DNA from: Streptomyces paludis
Lineage (GTDB): Bacteria; Actinomycetota; Actinomycetes; Streptomycetales; Streptomycetaceae
DNA: 64,000 bases
Reading direction: 5' to 3'
Assembly (NCBI RefSeq): GCF_003344965.1
Contig: NZ_CP031194.1
Coordinates: forward strand, 3,224,001-3,288,000
Part shown: positions 63,605 to 64,000 of the stretch, one piece after another
Layout of the letters: each line of letters starts with the position of its first letter
Position numbering within the stretch: the stretch's first letter is position 1
Notes under the pieces: model-generated
Told to the model about the DNA's origin: nothing
Databases searched by the model: none
What the model saw: only the letters and a program-made list of their open reading frames with translations
Program-made: the position numbers and the translations under genes

Positions 63605-64000
63605 TCAGGTCGAGTACTCCAACTCCGTCATGGCCGCCCGCCGCACGGCCACGGCGACGCCGTCCGTGTCCAGACCGGCGAGATACCGCACAAGCGCGTC
63701 CCGGGTCTCCCTCACCCGCTCGGCCAGCACCGCACCGCCGATGTCACCCGGCGGAACGACGCGCCGGAAAGCCGGCTCCTCGATCGCCCCCGCGATCAGC
63801 TTCTCGGCCAGCCACAGCGGGGTACGTTCCCGGATGGCGAAGGTCAGGTGGACACTGGGCGTGCCGGGGTCGGCCACGTACGGATTATGAACCCAGCCCC
63901 TCGGCAACAGGAGCGACTGCCCCGGCCGTAGATCGACCTCAACCTCCGGACCGGCGGCGTCCCATCCCGGAATGAAGTCCTCCCGCCACACCCGCCAGCT
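63605..64000 (-). CDS. Cupin / JmjC-like oxygenase, 5' end outside window
   Basis: At least 131 residues visible; the start lies beyond base 64000. SWRVWREDFIPGWDAAG, VEVDLRPGQSLLLPRGWVHNPYV with the C-terminal His of the HxD-H facial triad, and the C-terminal winged-helix-like tail (PAFRRVVPPGDIGGAVLAERVRETRDALVRYL) fit the cupin_4/JmjC class (ribosomal oxygenase-like or RiPP/peptide hydroxylase). The substrate is unknown. It is convergent with the Nudix gene. Confidence 0.75.
   Translation of the reverse strand, partial: SWRVWREDFIPGWDAAGPEVEVDLRPGQSLLLPRGWVHNPYVADPGTPSVHLTFAIRERTPLWLAEKLIAGAIEEPAFRRVVPPGDIGGAVLAERVRETRDALVRYLAGLDTDGVAVAVRRAAMTELEYST

Overview
The window looks like chromosomal DNA of a Streptomyces species or a close relative. 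It is very GC-rich with strong G/C bias at third codon positions, many GTG starts and ATGA start/stop overlaps. It carries actinomycete hallmarks: mycothiol synthase, a WhiJ/AbaA-like triad, DUF397, an LCP protein, rare TTA (bldA-type) codons and a SigE-family sigma factor. I see no tRNA, rRNA, CRISPR array, prophage or recognisable IS transposase.

Layout. 1-3.4 kb: 3' part of htpG and a secreted pyroglutamyl-peptidase-like protein with Ser at the expected catalytic Cys. 3.6-7.3 kb: a P-loop NTPase and a membrane-anchored type 1 periplasmic-binding protein. 7.4-16.5 kb: a complete four-gene Wadjet (JetABCD) plasmid-defence operon of the DUF2397/DUF2398/SMC/DUF2399 kind, each junction an ATGA overlap. 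16.5-26.5 kb: envelope, transport and housekeeping genes (two TatA proteins, LCP ligase, Mg2+ P-type ATPase with an ArsR regulator, hemerythrin protein, S9 peptidase, SURF1). 26.6-31.5 kb: SigE-like sigma factor with a probable membrane anti-sigma partner, then asd and lysC, with a well-formed internal start for the aspartokinase beta subunit. 31.8-39.8 kb: an accessory-looking pocket with an Rpn-like and a Uma2 predicted nuclease, an HTH/zinc-ribbon-like protein, the HATPase/XRE/DUF397 triad, DUF4259, a 1.57 kb non-coding composite repeat and a secreted serine protease. 39.8-52.9 kb: recR/ybaB, an orphan SLATT membrane protein, a glycosyltransferase fusion, a GntR regulator, a class III aminotransferase, a Ser/Thr kinase and a 5'-nucleotidase. 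53.1-54.2 kb: a second copy of the composite repeat in a divergent promoter region. 54.3-64 kb: mshD, lysE/lysG, a YtrA-type GntR/ABC exporter operon, a ppk-CHAD-Nudix polyphosphate operon and a truncated cupin/JmjC gene.

Most unusual are the two composite repeats at 37088-38652 and 53088-54228. Both are bounded by perfect terminal inverted repeats (31 and 29 bp). Both consist of ~370-400 bp arms in opposite orientation flanking two direct copies of a ~140 bp module. All five arms keep a four-run G-quadruplex motif next to a long imperfect hairpin, while reading frames are not kept. They look like a non-coding structured RNA or a non-autonomous mobile element rather than genes.
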